Positions 1 to 12,000 of a stretch of 64,000 bases of DNA are shown here, one piece after another. Position 1 is the first letter of the stretch; every line of letters starts with the position of its first letter. The notes beneath the pieces are model-generated. The model was given only the letters and a program-made list of their open reading frames with translations. It had not been told where the DNA came from and did not search any database. Source of the stretch: Hofstenia miamia (Eukaryota > Xenacoelomorpha > Acoela). The stretch lies in contig SCFE01000097.1 in assembly GCA_004352715.1 (NCBI GenBank), positions 236,294-300,293 of the forward strand, written 5' to 3'. A program made the translations under genes and the position numbers.

Positions 1-686
1 TTTCGAATTCGTCCTTCAAAGTCGGGTAACAATAACATTGTTTCTTGCAGTTTGTACTTTGGACACATCTAAGAAATTCATCGAAACGTAAATACTTATA
101 TTAGGCGGAAATTAAGAAATCGGTGTAATACGATTGGACGATGCTTCTTATTGGTCAATTTATTTATGCATTTCAAAGAGAATGTTGCTGTCGAATCATG
201 TACCCGTAATTAACAAAGTATTCTTGTTTAATGTCATTGCTGTATTTAATTTGAAATAATCATATATTTGCAGAAACCTTAAATTTTAATAACTTCTTTT
301 GAATATAAATGTATTTAATAATCTCATCTGTGATACTACATTGCATGTATTCTTAAAACAAAGTTTATTGCATTTGTTTAGTTTGAATTATTTATTTTTG
401 GAAACATTCCAATCGTAGTTTTATAATTTACACTCATGTGCAGTATAGATAAAGTCACTCAGTCTAGTTTTATTCAAATATTAACTATATTTTAAAATAT
501 AAGAGGACAAGCAACTTTACTGCTAAATAATATAACATAAACTCTTACGAATAATATACATTGATTTTAAACGTATACAATGTACGAGTGCCTGGTTGGT
601 CTTGTCTTGTAATATTTTTAGGATGTATATCCAAGTATAAACTGCTAATGGAATAACTTTAATTTTCTTTTTCAAGTGTTTGTTGT

Positions 687-915
687 CAGTGGTGTACACA
701 AAGTGTGGGACATGGTGGAAGTTCCCCCGTTAACATTGATTTTGATTGATTAAGTAAAAAAATTAAAAAAATAATAAAATGGAAAGTCGTTAGATGCATT
801 TTGAGATTTATTTTTCAATATTTTGAAAATTTCGCGAGTTTTCTCCCCGCTTTTGAATACTCAAGTTAATCTCAACTGATGTGTCCCCCTTTAGAAAATT
901 CTTGGTAGGCTCTTG
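687..915 (+). mobile_element. hAT-type MITE, family 1, copy 1
   Basis: A 229-bp element with ends CAGTGGTGTAC and GTAGGCTCTTG, which are imperfect inverted repeats. It is flanked by a perfect 8-bp target duplication TTTGTTGT (679-686 and 916-923). It shares the internal GGGACATGGTGGAA and a CCCCG block with the copies at 10380-10613 and 33438-33661. Length, 8-bp duplication and CAG-like ends fit a non-autonomous hAT element. No coding capacity. Confidence 0.8.
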
Positions 916-2121
916 TTTGTTGTGTATGATTTTTGTAAATCGTCTTTGTAATTAACCCGATTATAATAATATCTTCATATCTAACAAAATGTTATAAAAT
1001 CACTTTTTTTTACAAAACGCACTATGTTTTATTTTTTCGTTGCTTTTCTTAATTGCATAATGCTAAATTAAACAGATACTATAAATTATTAGAATCTACA
1101 TAGATTTATTAATACCATATATATATATATATATATATATTTATGTAAATATATAATTACAGGTTACCAATACACTCAACGAAAATAATAGACTACATCA
1201 TACAAGGCAATGATTGCCTAGTTGTGTTATATGCAGAACCTGTTATGTTAAGAAGATTAAATCTGTGGAAAAAATTTAGAAACTTTAAATATTTTGGTAG
1301 GTTCAGCATTTTCTCGGAATTTTGTAAATAACTATTCCAAGAAAAATTCCCCTATAATTTTAAGGGAGTGTCCTATAGATCTAATTTCTCTAAGCAATTT
1401 CTTTGACTACATATTAGAAAGGTAGATATGAAGCAATGAGATCCTACACCGACAGTTTAAAAGCTGCGGAGGTAAATAACTAAACCTAAAAAATAATTAT
1501 AAATATGGTGTATACAGTTTTATAGTAACAAAGAAAGGCATACATTTCAAGACCATGAAAATTCCAATAGTAGATCCAATTATAATTATATCAACCACTG
1601 GGTGAATGGGATCAAAAAATTACTGTCGGTCTTGTTCTTGATCAAATCAAAATTTTGTTTAAGTTTCCCTATTCTTTATGGAATTTTCCCGAAATGTGGT
1701 AGCTCTTACTTATAACGACATTCGCAGAGAGAGGAACTGAGGTCTCTTAGTTTTTGTTTGATGCTTGAATACCGAGATATTTTCACGCATAAATTCAATT
1801 ACGACGAAGATGCAGATCACTAATAAATCGCACTCAACTTCGTTAGAATGAGACAAGCGATTGTGAAAGTTTGTAGACACTGTTGACTTGGCTATCCAAA
1901 TACAAACTGTGAACCTAACAAAAGTCGGTATTTTGTTTTGTCAATCGGTTTCCGTCTCATTCGATGAACTTGCAGACAATTAGGTAGCCAAGATGTAACA
2001 AATATGGCCTCTATATGTCTTCTTGGGGTGGTTTATAAAATCAGAGCTCCACTAAAAAGCTTAAGAAATAATTTGCATTTTCAAACTCTGGTTCCAAAAC
2101 ATTTTTAACGTTATTTGTTAA

Positions 2122-2363
2122 CCCTTTCGATCCGACTCTTGCACAGTTAACTTTCAATCATTTTTTCGGTATCTCCCACTTATTATGACACTCCTTAACT
2201 ACCATAAGCAAAATTGAAAATTTTTGTAATAGGTACATGTGTTTTTCGACCATGGGACAAATATGTCCCAGCAGTATTTTAATGTCATTATAAACGTTTA
2301 AATTTGATTTTAGTATTTGGAAAATGTTCTTGAGACGTATATGTCCCATTAGGACCGAAAGGG
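2122..2363. mobile_element. piggyBac-type MITE
   Basis: A 242-bp element starting CCCTTTCGATCC and ending GGACCGAAAGGG (11 of 12 inverted). It is flanked on both sides by TTAA (2118-2121 and 2364-2367), the target-site duplication specific to the piggyBac superfamily. Subterminal ATGGGACA / TGTCCCAT motifs are also inverted. No transposase remains. Confidence 0.8.
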
Positions 2364-2923
2364 TTAATAAATGTTTGATTTTTTTAAGAAAAATAAAAAT
2401 TGCCATGTCATCAGATTCACAATGCTTATATATTTAAATTGAAACTTTGATCACATATCTACTCAATGAATTTTTTTTGTGCTATTCACACTATAAATTA
2501 TATTCCAAGATTTGTAACTATGTGAGTGCTTTTATTAATTTATTAAATAGCAGACTTGTATTTTAATTTTTGTTTGCTTGGTTTCCCGTATTTTTGAAGA
2601 AAAAATTATTTCGAAATAATGAGTGCAGAACGCCATCTTCCGGAAATATCAGGTTATCAGTCCGATAAAACAATTTTAGTATGAAATCGAATATATATAT
2701 ATATATATGTTCATAAAAATATTGCACGTGTTGAATATAAATTCGAACATAATCGTAAACTCATTTGGTGATCATAGCATTTTTATTGTGTTAAAATTAT
2801 CTTTTGCTTACGCTCTTTAATAGATGCGTATATAATAAATTGAAGGACTTAATTTTCAAATATCATTTTGAAAAAGTATATTTAGCATCTTCTATTCATC
2901 AACTTACCTCTCAAAATTTGTTG

Positions 2924-3044
2924 ATGCAACCGGAGCCCATTGTTTCCGATCAAAATCTTTTGCGATCCCAAGAATCTACAACGCCATGTGCAATTTGTGG
3001 CGATAAGGCCACTGGAAAGCATTACGGAGCTCATAGTTGTGATG
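2924..3044 (+). CDS. HNF4: HNF4 exon 1: N-terminus and first zinc finger
   Basis: Encodes a short A/B region of 21 residues, then [20 protein letters not shown], the first C4 zinc finger. It ends after the first base of the glycine codon, with donor GTTTGA at 3045. The frame is open upstream to 2804, and an AG at 2884-2885 could be an acceptor, so the true exon may start at 2886 and N-terminal coding sequence may lie elsewhere. The intron position between the two fingers, just before the GCKGFF helix, is a classic nuclear-receptor site. Confidence 0.93.
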
Positions 3045-6000
3045 GTTTGAATTTTTAATTTTGAGTATCTGTATGTCTTTAGGATTCTACGTCCTTAGTT
3101 TGTAAATTTATATATATAAGGTTTCTGCCAGACCTACTCCCCCACAGAAATGGACAATTTCTATTTCTTAAAATTATCACAATGTCTCTGAAGAATGATC
3201 TTGCAATATCTTCAACTCATTTTCCCAATTTATTATTTTAATTGAATATGATAGTGGGTTGTCATGAAATAATTGAAACACTATCTCGAAATGGAATGAA
3301 ATATTATACTTTTCTTTTAAAAATTGACAATGTAATAAAATGTATTGTGTCCAATGTTAATAAACTCTTCGTCCATTCCGCTTATATCGATAATGCAAGA
3401 TGGGTTTTTGTAAATCTGTTGCAAAGTTAGTACTTTGTTATATATCTAGCCACGACCTACTAAATACACGTCCTGCTTGACTGCCGACAATGTCTCTCAG
3501 GGGGAGGCGGACTGTTTAAAAAACAATATTACTTTAAAGGACTAAATTTGCATTTATGTTCTATTTTTCACTATTTGTCGTAATTCGCAGTTAGTTATAA
3601 ATTTGCATATAGATGGTGGGTCATGATCTTGCAGTTTGAACGGATATAAAACTATTTTGTATAAATTTTGTCTTTTCAGCTTTGCTCGTAATGGGGATTT
3701 GTTTTACTGGTATGAGCTTAGATTAAATAATTGCATGTCTCTCCAAACTCTATATTGCCATGAATGGTACTGACCGAATTCTCACTAAGGAAATTCACTA
3801 GCATTACCATTTGCAGTAGTGGACTCCAATATTTTGTATGACTAGTGCTGCCCTATGCTTATAATAAAAGCAGTTTTGATCAGGTGTGTAGTAAACGGTC
3901 TTAGCATCTTAATAATATATTTCTAAAAATTTGACCATAGTAGAAAACCTTGTTAGAAATAAAAAGTAAAGTTTGATTTTTGAATCGGAATCGAATTAAT
4001 AATTTCGGAATCGCTTGGCCCTACATAGTAGGATTTTAGACTCAATCTTTATTGTTACTTCAGTATTAATTATTGCTGAAACAACTGAAAGTGAGAAACA
4101 ACTTCAAGCACCGCACATACAAACAAAATTTTTACTTGCTGTTAAACACTGAACTTTATCACGAAATCCTAGACTTCTGAAGTCACATCGAACAAATATA
4201 ATTTTTTTGGCACTTTAATGTAACCTTCACAATAACGTAGTATACTGCCCAGTCCCTTTCCCATTTAGTACATACGAAGCTCTTACTTTAACCTAGCGTC
4301 AGTTTAACGTCAACTTCACAACAACGTAGTTCAAAAGAATCCCCAAAGTAGCGTATGCCATGTAAATTAGCCTCAGTTTAACGTAGCGGAAAATAATGTT
4401 ATTTTTGCATTTCTGCAAGCTGAAGAGATGGGTGGTGAACACCGCGATTTCGAGAATCTCGTGATTCAAATCCCTGAAAAACTTGTCGAGAGACAACGAT
4501 AATTCATTATGACTGAGTACTTTGCAAGTGTTTGATTTTGATGTTTTGATTTTTTGAGAATTTTCTCAAACTCAGTTTTTTAGTTTAACGTACACTTCAG
4601 TTGAGCGGAGCTTGGAATTTGAGCCCGGGAGGGTACGTTAAACCGAGGCACGACTGTATAAGACTTAGCAATCTAAGGGTTTTCTATTTTTTTCTGACCT
4701 CAAAGCTAATTCTTGTCAGATGTAAGTCTTTGTTCAGAAGTGATTTGGAATTGAATTTAGGTTGCAAGGGATTTTTCCGCAGAAGTGTTCGGAAGAACCA
4801 CAATTACACTTGCCGCTTTAATCGCAGCTGCGTCATTGACAAAGACAAACGCAACCAGTGTCGTTTCTGCAGACTTCGGAAATGCTACAAAGCGGGAATG
4901 AAAAAAGAAGGTAATATGCGTACATGGATACAATGCAATTCTTAATTTTCCTTTAAATCTGTAAATTTGTCATAAATTTTAATCGTTTTAATCAATGCAA
5001 TATCTGTCATTCTTGATAATTAAATTTATGATTAGTTGCTTTCAGAAATGTCAACACCTGTATTCTGGTTATTATTTGTAAAAATTCTTTTGCTTTAAAA
5101 GTGCAGCTGTTGTTTTGAGAAAGAAATTTTCATTTCGTTCACATTTATGCAGCTTCATAATTGGTACTAAGTCTCATACTTAAATTTTCTTTTTTATTGA
5201 TTTAAACCTTACAAGAATTATTGCTGTAGATGAGATTTTTTAATGATCTTTATATTTCTCTTAATATCTGTACATACGTAGTTTGTAGGGTAAGTGCTCT
5301 AAAAGACAATTTTAAATAGCTTAGTAATGGTGGGAACTAATTAGTTAACAAGAGGGGAATTACTTAACGCGTATGGACACTGTTACCAGGGTTGTTCAAT
5401 CCATATTTTAATATTAATAATAATGATATTTATTGATTTAGCATTAACATAAATACTAACAAAATACAATAAAAGTACAAATTAATAAAAACAAATACAC
5501 TTAACAATTTAAACATAAGCAAATTGATGATTTTAAACAAGGTGAGGTGTTGTTATTATATAATACAAAATTTTCCAAAAATATTCTCTTAATTCATGCT
5601 ACACTTTTTTAGGAGAAATATTAGATTGATATCGGAATATAGATGAATATAATTTATAATATTTGAAATGCGTTGAAAGTAGAAAGTTAACGTCTTTTGT
5701 TTTCAAAAATGTGAGCATCTAAATTGCAAATTCTTTGATGATCTTAAGCCAGATCTTGAAGGAACATAGAATGACAGGTTGTTTGGAAGATCGAAATTGC
5801 TATGTTCATTTAATGTATTGTATTTGGAAGGAAACGTCCATTTGAACCCGTTAAATTATAAAACTATTTACGCTATTTTAGAATGTTATTTTGGACCACT
5901 TTCCTAAGCTAATTTTGCCTTCTTTATTTTATAAAGTTTTGAACTAATATAGAATAGAGTTGATAATTTAGCGGTTCAAAATGAACGAGATCGAATTAGT

Positions 6001-9000
6001 TACAGAAGACCTATGTCAGAAGAAAAGTCGCCAATATCTATCAATGTTCTTCTAAACGCTGAAACCGCGTATAAACATGTAGTATCTCTTACTTTAATTT
6101 CCGCATGACATTTTCATTTTAGTCCAACACCTTATCGCCTTCCGACGTTAACAATTCTCTAATGTCGAAGAGACCAGCAAGTCTAGTAGAGTTGTGCGAA
6201 AGTATGACTAAACAATTAATGACCCTCGTCGATTGGGCAAAAATGATTCCTGTCTTCACTGAACTACCAGTCGATGATCAAGTAAGAAAATTTAATTCTT
6301 TAGTTTAAAATTTGAAATATTTCGATATTGTACAGATCTATGTTGAAAGTAGATACGCGTCATACGATTGGCTAATAAAACGGGGTTAAAGGATAGATCT
6401 GTGTGCCACGAACCCGTCATAATAGCATTTATGCAGTGTTTTTCACATCAGTAGTTTTTTATGTATCAGTAGCTTTGTATTTTTGGTTTTGTTAAGTTTT
6501 TATAAGCTATTGTGAGGAATGATCTAATGAAGTGATATCCCAGTCGCAATATATTATTATATTAGCTAGAGGGGTGTTGGGAGTTTCACACTTTGTGTGT
6601 CTGAGAATCCGGATCTACTCAAACAAACACTGTCACAAATTGCAACCTCATTGATTTTATAGCTGAATTATACATTTCAACGCAGTTCTTATTGATTTTC
6701 TATTGTGCTTATTAAGTTCGAAAGATTTTTTACTTTTTCATTTAGGATTCCTAATTTAGACTATGATGGAATGCGCATTTCACTAAATTCTTCATAATCA
6801 ACTGCAAAATAGCACACTTATTCAATTAGAAATGCATTTTTAATGTCTTCTTTATAATTTAATGAATTTTTTATTAAATATATTAGGCGCCGGATTTTAT
6901 TCCTTACAATATTTTTGCTGGTTTGTTGAGGAAAAGCATTCTTGTTATATCAGAATGGGACATATGATCATTTTTTCAAAAAACTATTGCACGATAATTT
7001 TTATCGCGTAATAAAAATATGAAAGAATAATATCTGCATCTTTCCCTCGTAAATTTTTACAAGGCTTAGGATTAGATTCAATTTCCATTACCTGGAAGCC
7101 ACTTTTATTCAGATTAGGCCACATGTATTTATATGGGTAACCACAGCTTACTCTTAAATTTGACTTGTTAATTACAAGATAGTATGGGCTAAACCTAAAA
7201 CTCTATAATCGTTTAATTGAACAAAATGATCATCATTTCTTCGAAAGTGAAGATTTCTTCAAAACTCAAAGGAAGAAGATAGTCTTGAATCGTTGTAAAC
7301 AATGGATGCTTATAAATTGGAAAATTTCTTTAAAAGTTGGATAGGAACTATATATGGATCAGACTTGTCAACGATGCGAAATTTCCAAGCACGGCTCGTT
7401 TAAATTGTGTGTAAGTTCGGTTCGCCACATAAAATCTTTGAATCAGGCTCGTTTTAGCTCGGTATTTTTTAAAAAATATTGTGCTGAAAGAATGTTTTAC
7501 ATAGCTCTTCCTATTATTGAATAAACATTTCCTAAATAAGATTATAGGAAAGGCATACTGATTGCAAAAATAAGAAAAATCTCCATAATCAAATTAACAA
7601 GCAGAACTATAAACTTGCTTTGCCTAAAATAGGCTCGTTTTGGGCTCGTTGACAAGTCTGATATGGATTTGCTGCTATGCCAAAAGCGGTAAGGTTCTCT
7701 ATTGTGTATGTAAGAATAACCTTTCCAAAAATGATCAATACCGCTCATCATTTCACTTTGATTTTCAGTTGATTTAGCTCAACGTGAATATGTGACTATT
7801 AAATTTGAGGATCAAGACTTTCAATCGTCATGTTACAATTTCGACAAACTTTACAGTCTACATACACTTTATAAATTGCACTTTTTATCCGCCATTAATT
7901 TGTTCTTATAACCGAAGAACATTTCTAAATTAGTTTAGATTTATTACGAAAACAAGCTTTACCCGATTGTCTTCAGTCACGAGTAGCAGTTCAAATGTCA
8001 AATACATCTTTTTTTTATGAAGCAAACATATTAGCAAAGTTGCAATCCTCAATGAATTAGTATGTCAAAGATGCTTCTATTTTCACACATTTGTTATCTG
8101 TGTTAATGTAGTCCAATTCTATTTCTAGGGGAAAATTTCGACTTGAATTTATACCGAATTTCGAAGACTTAATATGGACTAATCACAGAATAGGGGTCCT
8201 GTAAATACACGAAATCAAATCCGAATCTATGTTGGATTCTAATTCCAACCTATGTACAGTACAAGGGCGAATCTAGAAATTTCTGATGGGGTACTTAAAT
8301 TCTTAAGAAATAGAATTCCTTATGACTCGTTGTGTAAGTCGTGTAAATCACATTTTATCATGTGAATTCTTCTGATTTTTGAAATCGTTTTTTACAATAA
8401 CGTTTATCAACGGATATTTTTCAATACTAATTTTTATGTATGCTGCTACAATATATGTTAGATTCGAATGCAGATTGGGATTCACGGATTCTTTACTTGA
8501 ATATTCGGAATAGCATTTGAAATATAAAAATCTAGATGCGAATGGTCCTATTATTGAAATAAAGACAAATAAACTTTTGATAGCATTAAGACATTTGTGA
8601 AATTTAATGCTTACGTAACAGTGAACCTGACCTTTTTGAGATGAGCCTTTTTGTGTAATTTTTTTTATTTGTTTATTAGTTAAGTGTGACCCGGTGATCC
8701 GGTTTTAAGTTTGTTACACATTGACAAAATATTTTGTAACTTTGTTAATAAGAATTCATGGTTATATTTAATTAACCATAGAGTTTGTTGAAACTATCAG
8801 TTAGTTTGGAAGTAAGATTTTAAATAATTTTTTTAATCACTCGATTTCGACATAAATATTCATTTATTGCCCTTGAAAATTATATTTGATTTTGCATTAA
8901 TTAGACATCAGCAAAACAAATTTGACTCATTTATTGGCATTTGTAATTAAGTTAAAGTTCAAGTTTTAACACAACTCTATTTTCTGATAATATATCGGAT

Positions 9001-12000
9001 TAATTTAGTTTCATGCTCTTGAGTTGATGATCTTCTGACTTAATTGTCGATTTGATAATGTTGGCTTTTGCTTTAATGCAATTATGTTATTAGGCTTATG
9101 CGAGGATGTTCATCGACGTTACACTGCTAGTCAGGGCAGCAACCCGGTCAACAAAATCTTGGGTCAGGTCGGGTTGTGGATATTCAGATACTCAACTTAA
9201 CAATTCAAATGTATGCTACCAGGCAGTTAAATTTTATATCATAACAATGTAAATTACAAAAAATTCACATTCAATGAAATTTAAAAATTTAGATTAATTA
9301 TATATGCATACGAGAATATTATATGGATCAAATTTTGGATTTTTTACCCATGGGCCGAGTCACAATACTACGGGTCGGGTTGTGGGTTAAAATTTTTTAC
9401 CCCCTTGCCTTTCATCAACACTGCACCGCTTATGTAACTATCTAGTTTATTCACCTGCATTTGTGGTCATCAAAAAGAATTCACTTAGTATTGACATCTC
9501 AAATTTAACTGTGGAAAGGAAGATCTCACTTTAAGCACCATTTCAAATATTTAAACTTAGTCTTAATCTGCGGTGTAGCTTTAATTTTAAGATTGATTTG
9601 ACCACCCTTTGAAACAGATTTCTCCAATCCTATTAAGAAAATGAGAAATCCTAGGATATTTAGACTGGAATTGAAAAATTTAAAAAGTTTCAAATTCTCT
9701 TTATTCCTCGTGCTCTGCTAATGAGGAGGTCTAAAGCCCATGGTAGCAACAATTCACCAATTCTTTCTTCTTATGTAACTAAACGACAAAATTTCCACTG
9801 AGAAGTGCCGTGCGTTGTTTTACAGTGTAAATAAAAGTGGAATATCTTTTGTAAATGTTTAAAATTTTTCAAGAAAGAATTATTTTTATGTTAATGATAA
9901 TTTAGGTAGCTTTACTTCGTGCCAATGCTGGTGAACACTTGATGTTTGGTTTAGCAAAACGATCTTTGCATTGCAACGATTTTTTACTCTTAGGTAATTA
10001 TTTTATTTAATGGAAATATGTTTTTTAATATCCTGTCTGCGGATTGTGCTTTATTCCTCTTTATTTCATCAAATGCTTCTTTTCTCGAAATCTTTCAGAA
10101 GTTTGTAAATGTAACCTTGTTTTTAATTGAAAGCGTTTGTTATATTAATATAATCTATAATATTCATGCAAATGATTTATGGATGCAATTACCTGTTTTC
10201 ATATTACAAAATTACTGCTCAAACTATAATAACTTTCAGTTTATTGGTTACGTTTTGTTTAAATTATTGTCGGTTTAGTCTAAAGGTCGAAATACTAGAA
10301 CGGTATATTTTCCACAAGTCGGTCGAACTTGAACACTTGCGATTGTGTGACCAGCGTAATTGCTGGAATCTCAAATGACCGGTGGCGTACGCAGGGGGGA
10401 CATGGTGGAATGTCCCCCGTCAGGTTTTCAAATTTGATTGTGACTTAATCAACAAATTTTTCATAAAAAATTGAAAAATTTAAAATCTAGGATCGTGAAA
10501 TGCATTTTTTAGGGTCTATTTTCTCAATATTTTCAAAAAATTTTCGCGGGGATTGCCCCGCATTGGGTAATGACGAAGATGTCCCCCGTCAGAAAATCTT
10601 GCGTACGCTCCTGCAAGTGACCCTTGGCACACAGAGGCTATAGCTTCTGCCTTTGGGGAGCTAGGTCTCTTCTTGCTTTCAAGAACCAATGATCCTTATG
10701 ATCACTGAAATAGTTTCCAATGCAAATTTGCCTCATCTGAGCACAGCAAATACGAACCCACGGCATATCGCGATGAGACAATACGCAATTCATCGCTTAG
10801 GAAAGACTCAGGTCTCTGACAACCAGTATGCATCCCATTCCAGTGGTAACCGTCTCAAAAAAGAAGATGTGACTTTAGCGATTGTTTAAACCCCCTCCTC
10901 TCAAGGTTACATATTGTTACACATCTATATATCTTGTTACTAGCGTCGCCATGGGTTCGAGGCTTTGCGTTGTTTAACTGAATTTCGTTATAGAATAATT
11001 TTTTTATATTTATGTGTGTATTACTAATTCGATGTTTGATTCTTTAAAATTTATTACTCATGCGTATGCCTATATTTGCTAGAAGCGTTTTTGTAACTTT
11101 CTTTACCAATATCCTGATAAATTTTCCCTACGAATTCAAAGTTGTTCTTTTGATTTTTAAGTAAGAACATTATGTCTTATATACGTTATTAGTAACACAT
11201 ATTTTACGTTCCTAGGTAACGATTATATCATATCTTGTCATTCATCAGAAATAGATGTGAGAAATGTATCTTCCAAAGTTCTTAATGAATTAGTGGCCCC
11301 TTTAAGAAACTTAAATGTCGATGATCAAGAGTATGTTCTTCTTAAAGCACTTGTATTTTTTGATCCTGGTAAATTTTATTTTTTTACTTATTTTTCATTT
11401 GGCTGACTTTTTGAAGCTTTCAAAGTCGTTTTGGTAATTTGTGACCTTCTCTTTAGCTGCACAAGGTTTGAAACATCAGAAGAAAGTTAGAGAGATTCGC
11501 ATGACATTGCAGCTGCAGTTAGAAGATTACATTGCTGATAGAATTTTCGACAACAGGGGAAGATTTGGCGAAATGCTGCTTCTACTTCCGGTTTTAAAAG
11601 TACGTTATGCTTCTTTAATTCCCAGTACTTATTATTACTGCCGGCATGATTTGTTCTAAAAATTTCAGAAATTATTAACAAACTCAATACTTGAACGATA
11701 GGGGCCGTGCTGTTAGTTCTGTGTGTATTACTCTCATTAATATTGTTCGACTTTCGGTTATTCGGTAAGGGCAAATTGCAAAATTAACTTTTTAATGTTG
11801 ACCGATACAAAGTGTGAAATTTTTACACCTATCTTTTGATGTGACAATACAGAGCAACAATTTATGAAAATTCTCTACAATCCGATAGAATAATTTTTGA
11901 CAAGAATTGATTTAGTTGTAAATTTTATGCTATTACCGTACTTACTGGATTTCTTAAGAATTTGGCACATTTGATGAAGCATCACATTCACTCTGCTCGA

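Larger units (their letters stand above)
1..2923. other. 5' flank of HNF4, no gene recognised
   Basis: AT-rich sequence without a supportable coding exon. It holds two miniature DNA transposons (687-915 and 2122-2363), a TA microsatellite at about 1118-1141 and another at about 2691-2708. I cannot place a transcription start or a core promoter. Confidence 0.6.

Noticed and set aside
4601-4945. A 114-codon ORF that includes the second HNF4 zinc finger
   Set aside because: Its N-terminal half is intron and Tigger-like sequence that happens to be open. The acceptor at 4759-4760 and the domain boundary show that the real exon starts at 4761.
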